Positions 52,997 to 62,061 are shown, numbered from the stretch's first letter. The stretch: DNA of 64,000 bases from CAWGXZ01 sp963826695 (GCA_963826695.1 CAWGXZ010000004.1:558001-622000), one strand, 5' to 3'. Notes: a model not told the origin generated them from the sequence alone. A program made the numbers and translations.

Positions 52997-53320
52997 ATGG
53001 GAACGATGCACAACCCGCCGCACCCCGGCGAGACACTGCGCGACGACGTGCTGCCGGCACTCGGCTTGAGCGTCACCGATGCCGCTGCGCAGCTCGGCGT
53101 GACTCGCGCCGCGTTCTCGCGGGTGATCAACGGCCGCGCGGGCATCTCGCCCGAAATGGCGCTGCGCCTGGAGCGCTGGCTCGGCGTCGACCATGGCGGC
53201 CGCGCCGGCGCCTGGCTCGGCCTGCAGGCCGCTTATGACCTGTGGCACACGCAAAAGAGCGCGAAAGCCGCGCTCAACAAGATCAAGCCTGTCGAGCTCG
53301 AGGAACTCGCTGCGGCGTAA
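52997..53320 (+). CDS. higA: HigA-like antitoxin
   Basis: A 107-residue helix-turn-helix protein of the HigA/XRE type that neutralises HigB and represses the operon. The N-terminus MGTMHNPPHPGETLRDDVL and the HTH LSVTDAAAQLGVTRAAFSRV are characteristic. The C-terminal tail is a little longer than usual. No other mobile feature flanks the pair except the tRNA-Ser gene 150 bp downstream. Confidence 0.92.
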   Translation: MGTMHNPPHPGETLRDDVLPALGLSVTDAAAQLGVTRAAFSRVINGRAGISPEMALRLERWLGVDHGGRAGAWLGLQAAYDLWHTQKSAKAALNKIKPVELEELAAA

Positions 53321-53466
53321 AAGCGTCGCCTAAGCGGTACTGAGGCAAAGCGGGGCCGGGGAGGTGTTGGCCCGGATATTTCACGATCAGGAGATCGGCA
53401 GCCTCGTGACGACGCGCATTCCCATAGGCAAGCGGGGTTGAAAGCACCTTGCTTCATGGGCAACGC

Positions 53467-53556
53467 TGGCGGAAGCGGTGAGATTCGAACTCACGAAAGG
53501 GTTGCCCCTTCGCTGGTTTTCAAGACCAGTGCCTTCAACCGCTCGGCCACGCTTCC
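53467..53556 (-). tRNA. tRNA-Ser (UGA anticodon)
   Basis: A 90-nt cloverleaf including encoded CCA. Acceptor GGAAGCG/CGCTTCC, anticodon stem CTGGT/ACCAG closing loop CTTGAAA, so the anticodon is TGA and the codon read is UCA. The long variable arm is normal for serine. It lies between higA and apaH. Confidence 0.95.
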
Positions 53557-53594
53557 GGGAAGGGCGATTGTAGAAGGCGCGCTCCAACGCCCCT

Positions 53595-54425
53595 TCAGCC
53601 GGTCGACCCGTGCGCCGCCGCCTGTGTGCAATCGACATGCACCGCCTCGCGCCGACCGCCATCGATGCGCACTGCGGTCAGGCGCCCGCCCCAGACACAG
53701 CCGGTGTCGGTGGAGAGCAGATCGGCGCGCTCGAGGAATCCGAGCGCCGACCAGTGGCCGAAGGCGATCGGCTGACCGGCGGTACGTCGGCCCGGTGCGT
53801 CGAACCACGGCACGAGGCCGGCGCGGGCGGCTTCGGCGGCATCCTTGACCTTGAGCGCCAGCCGGCCCTCGCGGTCGACGTAGCGCACGCGCGTCAGCGT
53901 GTTGATCGTGAAGCGAAGGCGGGCGCTGCCCTCCAGGTGCTCGTGCCAGAGGTCGGGCTCATTGCCGAACATCGCCTGCAGGAAGCTGTGCATGTCGCCT
54001 TGCTGCAGTTGCGCCTCGACCTCGCCGGCGAGTCGCAGCGCCTGCGCAGTACTCCACTGCGGTGCCACGCCGGCATGCACCATCAGCCAGCCGTGCGCCG
54101 CGACGGCAAGCCGACGCTGGCGCAGCCAGGCGAGCCACTCGCTGCGGTCGGGCGCATCGAGAATCGGGTCGAGCGTGTCGCTGCGGTGCGCCTTGCGCAC
54201 GCCGTAGGCCACAGCCAGCAGATGCAGGTCGTGGTTGCCGAGCAGGCAGGTGGCCGAATCGCCGAAGCTGCGCAGGCGTTGCAAGGTGCGCAGCGACTCC
54301 GGGCCGCGGTTGACCAGATCGCCGAGCAGGTAAAGCCGGTCGCGCGACGGCGAGAAGTCGATGCGCATGAGCAGGCGATCGAAAGCGTCGCAGCAGCCCT
54401 GCAGGTCGCCGATAAGGTAGTCCAT
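53595..54425 (-). CDS. apaH: Symmetrical bis(5'-nucleosyl)-tetraphosphatase
   Basis: A 276-residue metallophosphatase that hydrolyses Ap4A to two ADP. The metal-binding motifs are present: IGDLQGCCDAFDRLL, LGDLVNRGPESLRTL, LLGNHDLHLLAV and FGHWSALGF. The protein starts MDYLIGDLQGC. It is divergent from the CorC/CNNM gene, with 58 bp between starts. Confidence 0.95.
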   Translation of the reverse strand: MDYLIGDLQGCCDAFDRLLMRIDFSPSRDRLYLLGDLVNRGPESLRTLQRLRSFGDSATCLLGNHDLHLLAVAYGVRKAHRSDTLDPILDAPDRSEWLAWLRQRRLAVAAHGWLMVHAGVAPQWSTAQALRLAGEVEAQLQQGDMHSFLQAMFGNEPDLWHEHLEGSARLRFTINTLTRVRYVDREGRLALKVKDAAEAARAGLVPWFDAPGRRTAGQPIAFGHWSALGFLERADLLSTDTGCVWGGRLTAVRIDGGRREAVHVDCTQAAAHGSTG

Positions 54426-54483
54426 GGGGCGATTCTGCTACCCTGCGACCCCTTGAAGCTTGTGGTCGCCCCCGGCCCGCGGC

Positions 54484-55782
54484 ATGGACGTTGCGCTGCT
54501 GACTTTCCTGATTCTGCTCAACGGCTTGTTCGCCATGTCCGAGATGGCGCTGACTGCGAGTCGCAGGGCGCGGCTGCAGGCCCTGGTCGAGACCGGTGAT
54601 GCCGGTGCCAGGGCGGCGCTGACTCTGCACGACGACCCGACGCGTTTCCTTTCAGTGGTGCAGATCGGCATCACCTCGATCGGTGTGCTCAACGGCATCG
54701 TCGGCGACGCGGCATTCTCCGCGCCGTTCTCGAGCTGGCTGCAAGCCCGGTTCAGCATCGAAGCGCGGCCGGCCGACCTCAGTGCCACGGCGATGGTGGT
54801 GGTCGTCATCACCTTCCTCAGCATCATCTTCGGCGAGCTGGTTCCGAAGCGTCTCGGCCAGATGTACCCCGAGCCGGTGGCGCGGCTGGTTGCCAATCCG
54901 ATGGAATGGCTGTCGCGGTTCGTGCATCCCTTCGTGGTGTTGCTGTCGGTCTGCACCCGCGGCACGCTGCGGCTGCTCGGCATCCAGGGCGAGACGCAAC
55001 GCGGCGTGACCGAGGAGGAGATTGCCGCCAGCCTGGAAGAAGGGCTCGATGCCGGGGTCATCGAGGCCCAGGAGCACCAGATGGTGCGCAATGTCTTTCG
55101 CCTCGACGACAGGCAGGTCGGCTCGATGATGATTCCGCGTGCCGAAATCGTCTGGCTCGATGCGACGGCAAGCAACGACGAGGTGCTGGGTCAGATCGGC
55201 GCCGAGGAGCACTCGCGCTACCCGGTCTGCCGCGGCGGGCTCGAGGACGTGGTGGGCGTCGTTTCGTCGCAGACGCTGCTGCAGCAGTTGATGAGAGGCC
55301 AGCCGCTGTCGCTGACCGAGGGCGTGCAGACGCCGGTGTTCGTGCCGGAGACGCTTTCCGGCATGGAGCTGCTCGACCAGTTCCGTGCGTCGAGCGCCCA
55401 GCTGGTCTTCGTCGTCGACGAATACGGCGAGGTGCAGGGCATGATCACCGTGCGCGATGTGCTTGAAGCCATCACCGGCGAGTTCACCACGCCGGCCGCA
55501 GGCGACTCGTGGGCAGTGCGGCGCGACGATGGCAGCTGGCTTTTCGATGGCCTGATTCCGGTGCCCGAACTCAAGGACCGGCTCGATCTCGACGAGCTTC
55601 CCGAGGAAGACCGTGGCCGCTACAACACGCTGGCCGGCATGATCATGCTGCTGCTCGGCCGCCTCGCCGAGACGACTGACACGGTCGACTGGGAAGGCTG
55701 GCGCTTCGAAGTCGTCGACCTCGACGGCAAGCGCGTCGACAAGGTGCTCGCCACCCGCATCGGTCCCGGCGTCGAACCCTGA
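54484..55782 (+). CDS. CNNM/CorC-family transporter (hemolysin-C-like)
   Basis: A 432-residue inner-membrane protein. An N-terminal DUF21/CNNM membrane domain with about four helices (VALLTFLILLNGLFAMSEMA; GITSIGVLNGIVGD) is followed by two CBS domains (MMIPRAEIVWLDATASNDEV; DQFRASSAQLVFVVDEYGEV) and a C-terminal CorC_HlyC domain. This family acts in magnesium or cobalt export. ATG 54484 is chosen over an upstream in-frame start. Confidence 0.9.
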   Translation: MDVALLTFLILLNGLFAMSEMALTASRRARLQALVETGDAGARAALTLHDDPTRFLSVVQIGITSIGVLNGIVGDAAFSAPFSSWLQARFSIEARPADLSATAMVVVVITFLSIIFGELVPKRLGQMYPEPVARLVANPMEWLSRFVHPFVVLLSVCTRGTLRLLGIQGETQRGVTEEEIAASLEEGLDAGVIEAQEHQMVRNVFRLDDRQVGSMMIPRAEIVWLDATASNDEVLGQIGAEEHSRYPVCRGGLEDVVGVVSSQTLLQQLMRGQPLSLTEGVQTPVFVPETLSGMELLDQFRASSAQLVFVVDEYGEVQGMITVRDVLEAITGEFTTPAAGDSWAVRRDDGSWLFDGLIPVPELKDRLDLDELPEEDRGRYNTLAGMIMLLLGRLAETTDTVDWEGWRFEVVDLDGKRVDKVLATRIGPGVEP

Positions 55783-55818
55783 CGGCACCTGATCTCCGGC
55801 AGGCATGTCCGTGGCGGC

Positions 55819-55836
55819 TCGTCACGGAACCGTCAC
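55819..55836 (+). promoter_or_regulatory. Pho box upstream of phoX
   Basis: TCGTCAC, a four-base spacer GGAA, then CCGTCAC is a direct repeat with the 7-4-7 layout of the PhoB Pho box (consensus CTGTCAT-N4-CTGTCAT). TAGCAT at 55847-55852, about 10 bp downstream, is a possible -10. It lies 43 bp before the phoX start, so phosphate limitation probably induces the gene. Confidence 0.7.
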
Positions 55837-55879
55837 ACCGCGTCTCTAGCATCGCGTCGTTCCTTACGACCCATCTGCC

Positions 55880-58168
55880 ATGAGACCTGCCATGAACCGA
55901 CCTGCCGACCTGCCCCTGCACCTGCTGAACGACGAGGCCGACCCCAACACTTCCGGCAATGCCAGCTTCAACCAGGTGCTCGATGCCAGGCTATCGCGCC
56001 GCTCGATGCTGCGCGGCGGAGTCGGCAGCGGTGCCGGAGCCGTGCTCGGCGCCTGGAGCTTGACCGCGTGCGGCGGCATCGACGACGACGGCACCGTCGC
56101 TGCCGCACCGGTTCCCGCTCCGGCTCCCGCGCCTGCGGCGTCGACGCCCGCTGCGGCGCCGATCAGCACGCTCGCCTTCACCGCCGTCGCCAAGAACAAG
56201 TCCGACGTCGTCACGGTGCCGAGCGGCTACACCGCCAGCGTGCTGATCGCGCTCGGCGACCCGATTTCGGGCGTCACGTCGGCGTACAAGAACGACGGCA
56301 GCGACACCGATTTCGACAACCGCTCGGGCGACCATCACGACGGCATCGAGTACTTCGGCCTGGCTGCCGACGGCACGCCGAGCGCCAGCGCCAGCGAGCG
56401 CGGTCTGTTGGTGATGAACCACGAGGCGATCACCGACCAGTTCCTGCATGTGGCCGGGGTCACCGCGCGTCCGCGGCCGGCTTCGGAAAGCGACAAGGAG
56501 ATCCCGGCGCACGGGCTGGCGGTGGTCGAGGTGCTGAAGGCCGCAGGCAAGTTCAGCTACCTGGTGTCGTCGCCGTTCAATCGTCGCGTCACACCGTCGA
56601 CGCCGATCGAGATCGCCGGTCCGGCGCGCGGCAATGCGCTGTTGAAAACGAAGTACTCGCCCGCCGCAACCATGACGCGCGGCACGATCAACAACTGCGG
56701 CACCGGCTACACGCCTTGGGGTACCTACCTCTCGGGCGAGGAGAACTGGTCCAGCTACTTCACCCGCGGCAGCGCCGACAACGCTGCTCGCAGCAATGAC
56801 AAGAGCGTTGCCTCCTTGAACCGCTACGGCCGCGCGCAGGGCGCGACCAGCCGCCACGGCTGGGAAACGTCGGGCAGCGACGAGCGCTTCGCACGCTGGA
56901 ACATCAGCCAGACCGGCAGCTCGGCCGACGGCACCGACGACTACCGCAACGAACTCAACGGCATGGGCTACATCGTCGAGCTCGACCCGTACGACAAGAC
57001 CGCGGTGATCAAGAAGCGCAGCGCGCTCGGCCGCTTTGCGCACGAAAGCGTGACCTTCGGCAAGCGGGTCGAAGGCAAGCCGCTCGTCGGCTACATGGGC
57101 GATGACTCGCAGGGCGAATACATCTACAAGTTCGTCTCGAGCGCCAACTGGAGCGCTGCGGATGCCACCCCGAGCAACCGCATCGCCACCGGCGACAAGT
57201 ATCTGGATGCCGGCAAGCTCTACGTCGCGAAGTTCAACGCCGACGGCACCGGCCAGTGGATCGAGCTGGCGCTCGCCAACGCGGCCATCGCCGCCTACGC
57301 GTCGTATCGCTTTGCCGATCAGGCCGATGTGCTGATCAATGCGCGTCTGGCCGCCGATGCGCTCGGCGCGACCAGGATGGACCGCCCTGAGTGGTGCGCG
57401 GTGCACCCGACGACCGGCGACATCTACTACACGCTGACCAACAACAGCAACCGCAAGGTGCAGCCGACCGGAACGCAGACGCTGGTCGACCCGGCGAATC
57501 CGCGCAGCTACAGCGATTCGCGGGCCGGCGGTGCGCCGGGCGCGCCGGGCAATGTCAACGGCCACATCATCCGGCTTGCCGAGACGCTTGCCGACAGCGC
57601 GGCGACGACATTCACCTGGGACGTCTACCTCTTCGGTGCCGAGGCCGGAGCCGATGCGGCGCGGGTCAACCTGTCGGCCCTCACCGCCGAACAGGACTTC
57701 TCGAGCCCTGACGGCCTGTGGTTCAGCCGGAACACCGGGTTGTGCTGGATCGAAACCGACGACGGCGCGTACACCGACGTGACCAACTGCATGATGCTCG
57801 CGGGGGTACCCGGCAAGGTCGGCGACGGCGTCAAGACGACGCTGAGCTACACGCGGACCGACGGCACGACGACGAACGTCGATACCTATGTCGGCAAGAA
57901 GCCGGCTGCCGACACGCTCAAGCGCTTCCTGGTCGGACCGATCGACTGCGAGATCACCGGGATCACCGAGACCCCGGACGGGCGGGCGCTGTTCGTCAAC
58001 ATCCAGCACCCTGGCGAATCCATCGCCAAGGCCGATCTCGGCGACGCGACCAAGTACCTCAGCCACTGGCCGGGCCACACCGGCTACGGCGCCGGGGGCG
58101 CGAACGCCCGGCCGCGTTCGGCGACGATCGTCATCACCAAGGACGACGGCGGGCGGATCGGGAGTTGA
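55880..58168 (+). CDS. phoX: PhoX-family alkaline phosphatase, TAT-exported
   Basis: A 762-residue phosphatase of the PhoX (DUF839) family, which uses calcium and iron to release phosphate from organic phosphomonoesters outside the cell. The TAT signal SRRSMLRGGVGSGAGAV is at about residues 38-54, followed by LTACGG, so it may be a TAT lipoprotein. Conserved stretches include GRAQGATSRHGWETSGSDER, FAHESVTFGKRVEGKPLVGY and SPDGLWFSRNTGLCWIETDD. The start ATG 55880 is behind a Pho box. Confidence 0.92.
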   Translation: MRPAMNRPADLPLHLLNDEADPNTSGNASFNQVLDARLSRRSMLRGGVGSGAGAVLGAWSLTACGGIDDDGTVAAAPVPAPAPAPAASTPAAAPISTLAFTAVAKNKSDVVTVPSGYTASVLIALGDPISGVTSAYKNDGSDTDFDNRSGDHHDGIEYFGLAADGTPSASASERGLLVMNHEAITDQFLHVAGVTARPRPASESDKEIPAHGLAVVEVLKAAGKFSYLVSSPFNRRVTPSTPIEIAGPARGNALLKTKYSPAATMTRGTINNCGTGYTPWGTYLSGEENWSSYFTRGSADNAARSNDKSVASLNRYGRAQGATSRHGWETSGSDERFARWNISQTGSSADGTDDYRNELNGMGYIVELDPYDKTAVIKKRSALGRFAHESVTFGKRVEGKPLVGYMGDDSQGEYIYKFVSSANWSAADATPSNRIATGDKYLDAGKLYVAKFNADGTGQWIELALANAAIAAYASYRFADQADVLINARLAADALGATRMDRPEWCAVHPTTGDIYYTLTNNSNRKVQPTGTQTLVDPANPRSYSDSRAGGAPGAPGNVNGHIIRLAETLADSAATTFTWDVYLFGAEAGADAARVNLSALTAEQDFSSPDGLWFSRNTGLCWIETDDGAYTDVTNCMMLAGVPGKVGDGVKTTLSYTRTDGTTTNVDTYVGKKPAADTLKRFLVGPIDCEITGITETPDGRALFVNIQHPGESIAKADLGDATKYLSHWPGHTGYGAGGANARPRSATIVITKDDGGRIGS

Positions 58169-58281
58169 AGGCGGCGCCTGCTGCGAGTGCCGGCGCGCTG
58201 CGTGCGGGTGTCGCCGCGCGGCGCCTTCTCGACACGTCCGCGTGCAACCGCGCGGTATTTCCGGTCAATGGGAGTCCCTCG

Positions 58282-58500
58282 ATGCCGACCAGTCCGATAC
58301 GCACCATTCTTGCGACGACCGCGGCCTTGTGGTTCGGCCAGAACTCGTTGGAGGGCGCAAAGCGCTTCATACTGCCGCTGCAAAGCGGCCCGAGGCCGGT
58401 CGGGCTGCGGGCCGCCGATCGGCTTGCGTGGTGCGACGAAGCCAACGAAAGCGGGCGTCACGCACAGCGCGAGAGACTTCTGGCGCAGACCGAGGCCTGA
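58282..58500 (+). CDS. Small hypothetical protein (tentative)
   Basis: A 72-codon frame starting MPTSPIRTILATTAALWFGQ, with one short hydrophobic stretch and no recognised family. The upstream GGGAG is a reasonable ribosome-binding site. It occupies part of the 347-bp gap between phoX and the convergent CYTH-CHAD gene. It may be a chance frame; the rest of the gap shows nothing else. Confidence 0.35.
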   Translation: MPTSPIRTILATTAALWFGQNSLEGAKRFILPLQSGPRPVGLRAADRLAWCDEANESGRHAQRERLLAQTEA

Positions 58501-58515
58501 GGCGCATCGGTGCGA

Positions 58516-59997
58516 TCAGCGGTCCCAGAACCGCGGTGCCGATTCGATCTTCGTCAGCACCTTGCGGCAGCGCCGGGCGGCCGGTGCGCTCTGCGCGGCC
58601 AGCCAGCCGACGGCGAACCAGGCATTCGGGTCCTGCGCCGCGGCATGGCGGTAGGTTTCCAGCGCGACGGCGGCGTCGTTGCGCTCGCCGAGCGCATCCT
58701 GCGCCGCACGCAAGGTCGCGAAGTAGCGTTCGGCATCGCCGCGCTTGAACAGTGGCGCCACGAATTCGCCGAGGTAGCGCAGCCGCTTCAAGCGCTTGCG
58801 AACCCGATGCTGCGCCTCGATCGGCAGGCTCTCGAAGCGCTTGCCATCGCGGACCACCTGCCGGTGCAGCTTGTCGAGACGGCGTCGCACGTGACGCAGG
58901 CTCTTTTTGCTGCGCCGGTCGCCCTCGCCAGCGCGCTCCTCCAGTTCGAGGCCGAAACCGATCAGGCCGAGCAGCGCCAGCTGGACGGGAACCGCACGCA
59001 CCGCATGCTGCACGTCGGGGGCCGCGAGTTCGGGCGCCGGCAGCGCGATCTCGGGCGCGCCGGCGGCAACCAGTTCGGCGCGGGCGCCATGCGTCACCGT
59101 CTCGCGGTCGCGCAACTGCCCGAGCTGGCGAAACAGCCCGACCAGCGCCGCTTCCCAGGCCGGGTCGAGCGCGTCGGCAAGCGGCCCCAGCTCGCGCAGC
59201 GCGGTGCGCAGCCGGCGAATGCCGACACGCAGCTGATGCACATGGCCCTCCGACGTGCTGCCCGCGGCGACCTCGCTCGCATTGGCGAGCACTTGGGTCA
59301 TGCAGGCATCGAGGGTTGCGCGCAGCAGGGTCTCGCCGCCCATCCTGCGCGTTACCGCCGCAGCCTCGGCGGTCGCCACCGGTGCGTGTGCGGCGCCGCG
59401 CGACAGGCGGTCGCCGCGCGCCGACTTGGTGCTGGTCGACAGCCACAGCCCGTGTTCGAGCACCCAGCGGCGGGCGAGCGTGACCAGCGCCGCAGGCGGC
59501 CCGCTCCGGGCTTCGATCTCGATCTCGCAGACGCCGACCCACTGGCCATGGGCGCTGATGGCGCCGGTGTCGAAGGCCACTTCGACGCGGCTGTCGCCCA
59601 GGTCGATCACCCGAATCCGTCGCACGATGTCGGTGCTGTAGACCGTCTGCAACGACGCCTCGTCGGCGCCGGCGAGGGCCGCCTTCAGGGCCGATGCAGC
59701 CGGCGCGCCGCCGTGCCGCGCCGGGTCGAGCACGGGCTCGGCGTCGCCATCGGCTTGCACGTCGACGTTGTGCTCGAGGCGGCGCAGCGGGTTCTGCGCG
59801 CCGGCCTTCAGCGTCTGCACCCAGTGCGCGCCTTCCTTGCGCAGCCGCAGGGCGACCTTGTGCGCAGCGAGCCGGCGGTCGGGGGTGTCGAAGTAGCTCG
59901 CTCGCAGCGTTTCGGCCGGCGCGTCGGCAAACAGCCCTTCTTCGACGGCCGTCCGGCGTTCGGCGGGCACTTCGAGCTTCAGTTCCAGTTCGTGCAT
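58516..59997 (-). CDS. CYTH-CHAD protein, probable inorganic triphosphatase/polyphosphate-binding
   Basis: A 493-residue cytosolic protein with an N-terminal CYTH domain (MHELELKLEVPAERR contains the ExExK signature) and a C-terminal CHAD helical domain (VHQLRVGIRRLRTALREL; HRVRKRLKRLRYLGEFVAPL), rich in conserved His and Arg that bind polyphosphate. The layout is that of YgiF-type triphosphatases. The neighbour phoX is phosphate-regulated, which fits a phosphate or polyphosphate theme, though no Pho box is visible upstream of this gene. Confidence 0.9.
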   Translation of the reverse strand: MHELELKLEVPAERRTAVEEGLFADAPAETLRASYFDTPDRRLAAHKVALRLRKEGAHWVQTLKAGAQNPLRRLEHNVDVQADGDAEPVLDPARHGGAPAASALKAALAGADEASLQTVYSTDIVRRIRVIDLGDSRVEVAFDTGAISAHGQWVGVCEIEIEARSGPPAALVTLARRWVLEHGLWLSTSTKSARGDRLSRGAAHAPVATAEAAAVTRRMGGETLLRATLDACMTQVLANASEVAAGSTSEGHVHQLRVGIRRLRTALRELGPLADALDPAWEAALVGLFRQLGQLRDRETVTHGARAELVAAGAPEIALPAPELAAPDVQHAVRAVPVQLALLGLIGFGLELEERAGEGDRRSKKSLRHVRRRLDKLHRQVVRDGKRFESLPIEAQHRVRKRLKRLRYLGEFVAPLFKRGDAERYFATLRAAQDALGERNDAAVALETYRHAAAQDPNAWFAVGWLAAQSAPAARRCRKVLTKIESAPRFWDR

Positions 59998-60022
59998 CGC
60001 AACTCCTGTTCGATCGCGTCGC

Positions 60023-60550
60023 TCAGACGATCTTTTTCGGCCGCCCGGCCTTGAGCGGCTCCAGCTTGTCGAGCGCTTGTTTGATGTCGGAGGCATCGAG
60101 CAGCGCCAGGGCGTGCAGTCCGGCACGCAGCAATTCGCTCTTTTTCGCCGGGCGCTCCACTTCGAGCGCGCGGTCCTTGAGCAGCTGGATCAGCGCGAAA
60201 TCGGCCTGCGGCATCGTGAAGCTGTCGCGCACCAGTTTCAGCTTCGGTCGGTGCAAACCCGGCACGGCGGGGCGTGCCGGCGCTGCGCTTGACGGACTCG
60301 GTACCGGCACTGCGGACTCCTCGGTCGGCACCGCGGCCGTGTCGGGCGGCTCGGCGGCTGCTGGCGAGGCGGGCGCCGCTTCCTCGCCGACGGCGGCTGC
60401 GGGGCTCACCGCTGGATCAACGCCCAATTCGGCCGCACCGGGTTTCGCAGCTGCACGTCGCGCACGCTTGCGGGGCGGTGTCGACTTCGCCGCATCACCG
60501 CGGTTGTTCGGAGCAGCGCCGGAAGGATTCGCGGTGGACCGGGTTGCCAT
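60023..60550 (-). CDS. Conserved hypothetical protein with Lys/Ala-rich N-terminus and GRPKK tail
   Basis: A 175-residue protein. The first 100 residues are Ala/Pro-rich with a basic patch (RKRARRAAAK); the last 75 form a conserved-looking domain (KLVRDSFTMPQADFALIQLL; RPAKKSELLRAGLHALALLD) ending GRPKKIV, a short AT-hook-like sequence. It may bind DNA or polyphosphate. It lies 25 bp upstream of the CYTH-CHAD gene on the same strand and is probably co-transcribed. I have seen similar proteins in betaproteobacteria but know no function. Confidence 0.72.
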   Translation of the reverse strand: MATRSTANPSGAAPNNRGDAAKSTPPRKRARRAAAKPGAAELGVDPAVSPAAAVGEEAAPASPAAAEPPDTAAVPTEESAVPVPSPSSAAPARPAVPGLHRPKLKLVRDSFTMPQADFALIQLLKDRALEVERPAKKSELLRAGLHALALLDASDIKQALDKLEPLKAGRPKKIV

Positions 60551-60569
60551 GGTGTACCCCAGAAATTTC

Positions 60570-60586
60570 GTATAAACGATTTATAC
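60570..60586. promoter_or_regulatory. AT-rich palindrome upstream of the 60550 gene
   Basis: GTATAAA and TTTATAC are separated by three bases (CGA), a perfect 7-bp inverted repeat. It is notable in this GC-rich DNA and lies 19 bp before the start of the minus-strand gene ending at 60550. It includes TATAAA on both strands and could be a -10 element with an overlapping operator. Confidence 0.55.
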
Positions 60587-60819
60587 CGCTCGGCGCGGTG
60601 ACATCGACCCCCCTTGAAAAATACTGCGCATTCGATGACAGGCTGTGGCCGCCCGACGGCTTCAGCCCGACGGCGCCGCAACCCTTGTCTTCGCACATCG
60701 GCGCAGCGATCCTGCTGGCGCCCGATGATTGAATGGGCTGCGGCAAGGCTGGCTGAAGCCGCAACGCCCTTCGCTGGCTGTCCAGTCCGACCCGGATTCC
60801 CCGGGGCGCTGCTGCCGCC

Positions 60820-61251
60820 TCAGCGCCTGTCTCGAAGTCGCAGGAGAAGCAGCGTGGCGACGACGGCGCTGAATTCGGCCGCTCCGCTGTTGCTGTTCGA
60901 CACCAGTGCGGCGAACTGTTGCAATGCGTGCGGGTCGACCTGCTCGACGTAACGTGCGAGTTCGACGATCTGCTCCCGGGAATAGCGCGTGACGTCGTCG
61001 ACCGTCACGCCGGAGTCGATGCGGCGTCGATGTACATGACCCGCAAAGCAGCCTGCCGCAGCTGCAGCCACACCGAGCGTGCCCAACGGTTTCAGCAGAC
61101 AGGCGAGCAGCTGTTGTCGCAGCGGTGTGCTGGCGGCGGCATAGAGTCGCGCGGCCAGCCGGACGGCGGGCGCCGTTGACCGTCGTCCGGCGGATCGCCG
61201 CTCGCGGTGAACGGGCCGTGGTTCAAAGATTTCGTCGAATTCGACCGACAT
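60820..61251 (-). CDS. Hypothetical protein with two hydrophobic segments
   Basis: A 143-residue frame starting MSVEFDEIFEPRPVH, with a basic stretch, a hydrophobic segment LLKPLGTLGVAAAAAGCFAG near residue 65, and a C-terminal hydrophobic tail EFSAVVATLLLLRLRD. A polar helix SREQIVELARYVEQVDPHAL lies between. I do not recognise a family. Amino-acid composition and codon use look coding, but no neighbour supports a role. Confidence 0.5.
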   Translation of the reverse strand: MSVEFDEIFEPRPVHRERRSAGRRSTAPAVRLAARLYAAASTPLRQQLLACLLKPLGTLGVAAAAAGCFAGHVHRRRIDSGVTVDDVTRYSREQIVELARYVEQVDPHALQQFAALVSNSNSGAAEFSAVVATLLLLRLRDRR

Positions 61252-61447
61252 GGCGCACACACCTCGCAGAACGTGTTCAGGAACGTGCCGAAGCCGTCGG
61301 GCTCGCGGAGCCGGCCGGTGACAAATCGACGTCCGAAGCCGGCAGATGCTCGCATCCGAACATGACCTGCTGATGACGGTCGACGTTCGATTCGCGCTGA
61401 ACCGGAAGGTGCCGCGCGGCAGCGAAACCAGAACGGCGGTCGCCGCC

Positions 61448-61721
61448 CTAGGAGCCTGTCGGGCTTTGGGTCGGGCTCGCGCCGGGGCGAGTCGCAGTGC
61501 CAGACGAGGCGCCGGCTAAGCCGTGTGGCGGGCCCACACTGCGAGCCGGCAACGACGGATGGCGCTGCGAATCGCCCCGGCCCTTCGGGTTGGGCCGGAA
61601 AAGGGGCTGATCCGTCGATGCAAATGCTCGCCGGGTGTCCAACCCGGCTGCGCTTTGCGCCTCAGCTGAGCCCCTTTTCCGGCCCAACGCGGGCTCGACC
61701 CAAAGCCCGACAGGCTCCTAG
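61448..61721. mobile_element. 274-bp MITE-like element, copy 3 (inverted)
   Basis: The same 274-bp element as at 16272 and 33450 but in the opposite internal orientation, again with CTAG at both ends and the 29-bp terminal inverted repeats. It lies in the non-coding stretch between the hypothetical gene ending at 61251 and modC; no gene stop is involved here. The 196 bp to its left show nothing that I can name. Confidence 0.85.
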
Positions 61722-61873
61722 GCATCTGACGCCGCTGGGGCAGGGGCTTCGGTTCGGAAGCGATGGCGCTGGGCACCTGTGCCATGCCGACGTCGGGAGG
61801 GGACGCTCCGGCAGGACAAGAAAAAATGAGGCAAATCACTCCGGCGTTGGGCTGCATGCATCGCGAGCCGTTG

Positions 61874-61927
61874 CGGCAGGGCCCGGCACGGCAGGACACG
61901 GCAGGGCAGGGCACGGCAGGTCGGGCA
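61874..61927. repeat. Short G-rich tandem repeat tract
   Basis: Variants of GGCACGGCAGG recur several times within 54 bp, giving a CGGCAGG-rich, low-complexity tract. It lies in the 340-bp gap (61722-62061) downstream of the modC stop, where I see no gene. Confidence 0.65.
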
Positions 61928-62061
61928 CACGGCGTCGATGCGCGTTGCTGAACTTCGTGCGTGTTGCACCGGCGCGGCAGCATGAAAGCGCCTGCTTGCT
62001 GGTGCGAGCCTCCACGCGCAAGCACGGGCCCCGTCGGCGACGACCAGCAAATCGCCTCTGC

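Noticed and set aside
61448..61721. A small protein encoded inside the 274-bp elements
   Set aside because: Frames in the copies run out of the element and have no ribosome-binding site or conserved start; no transposase motif is present.
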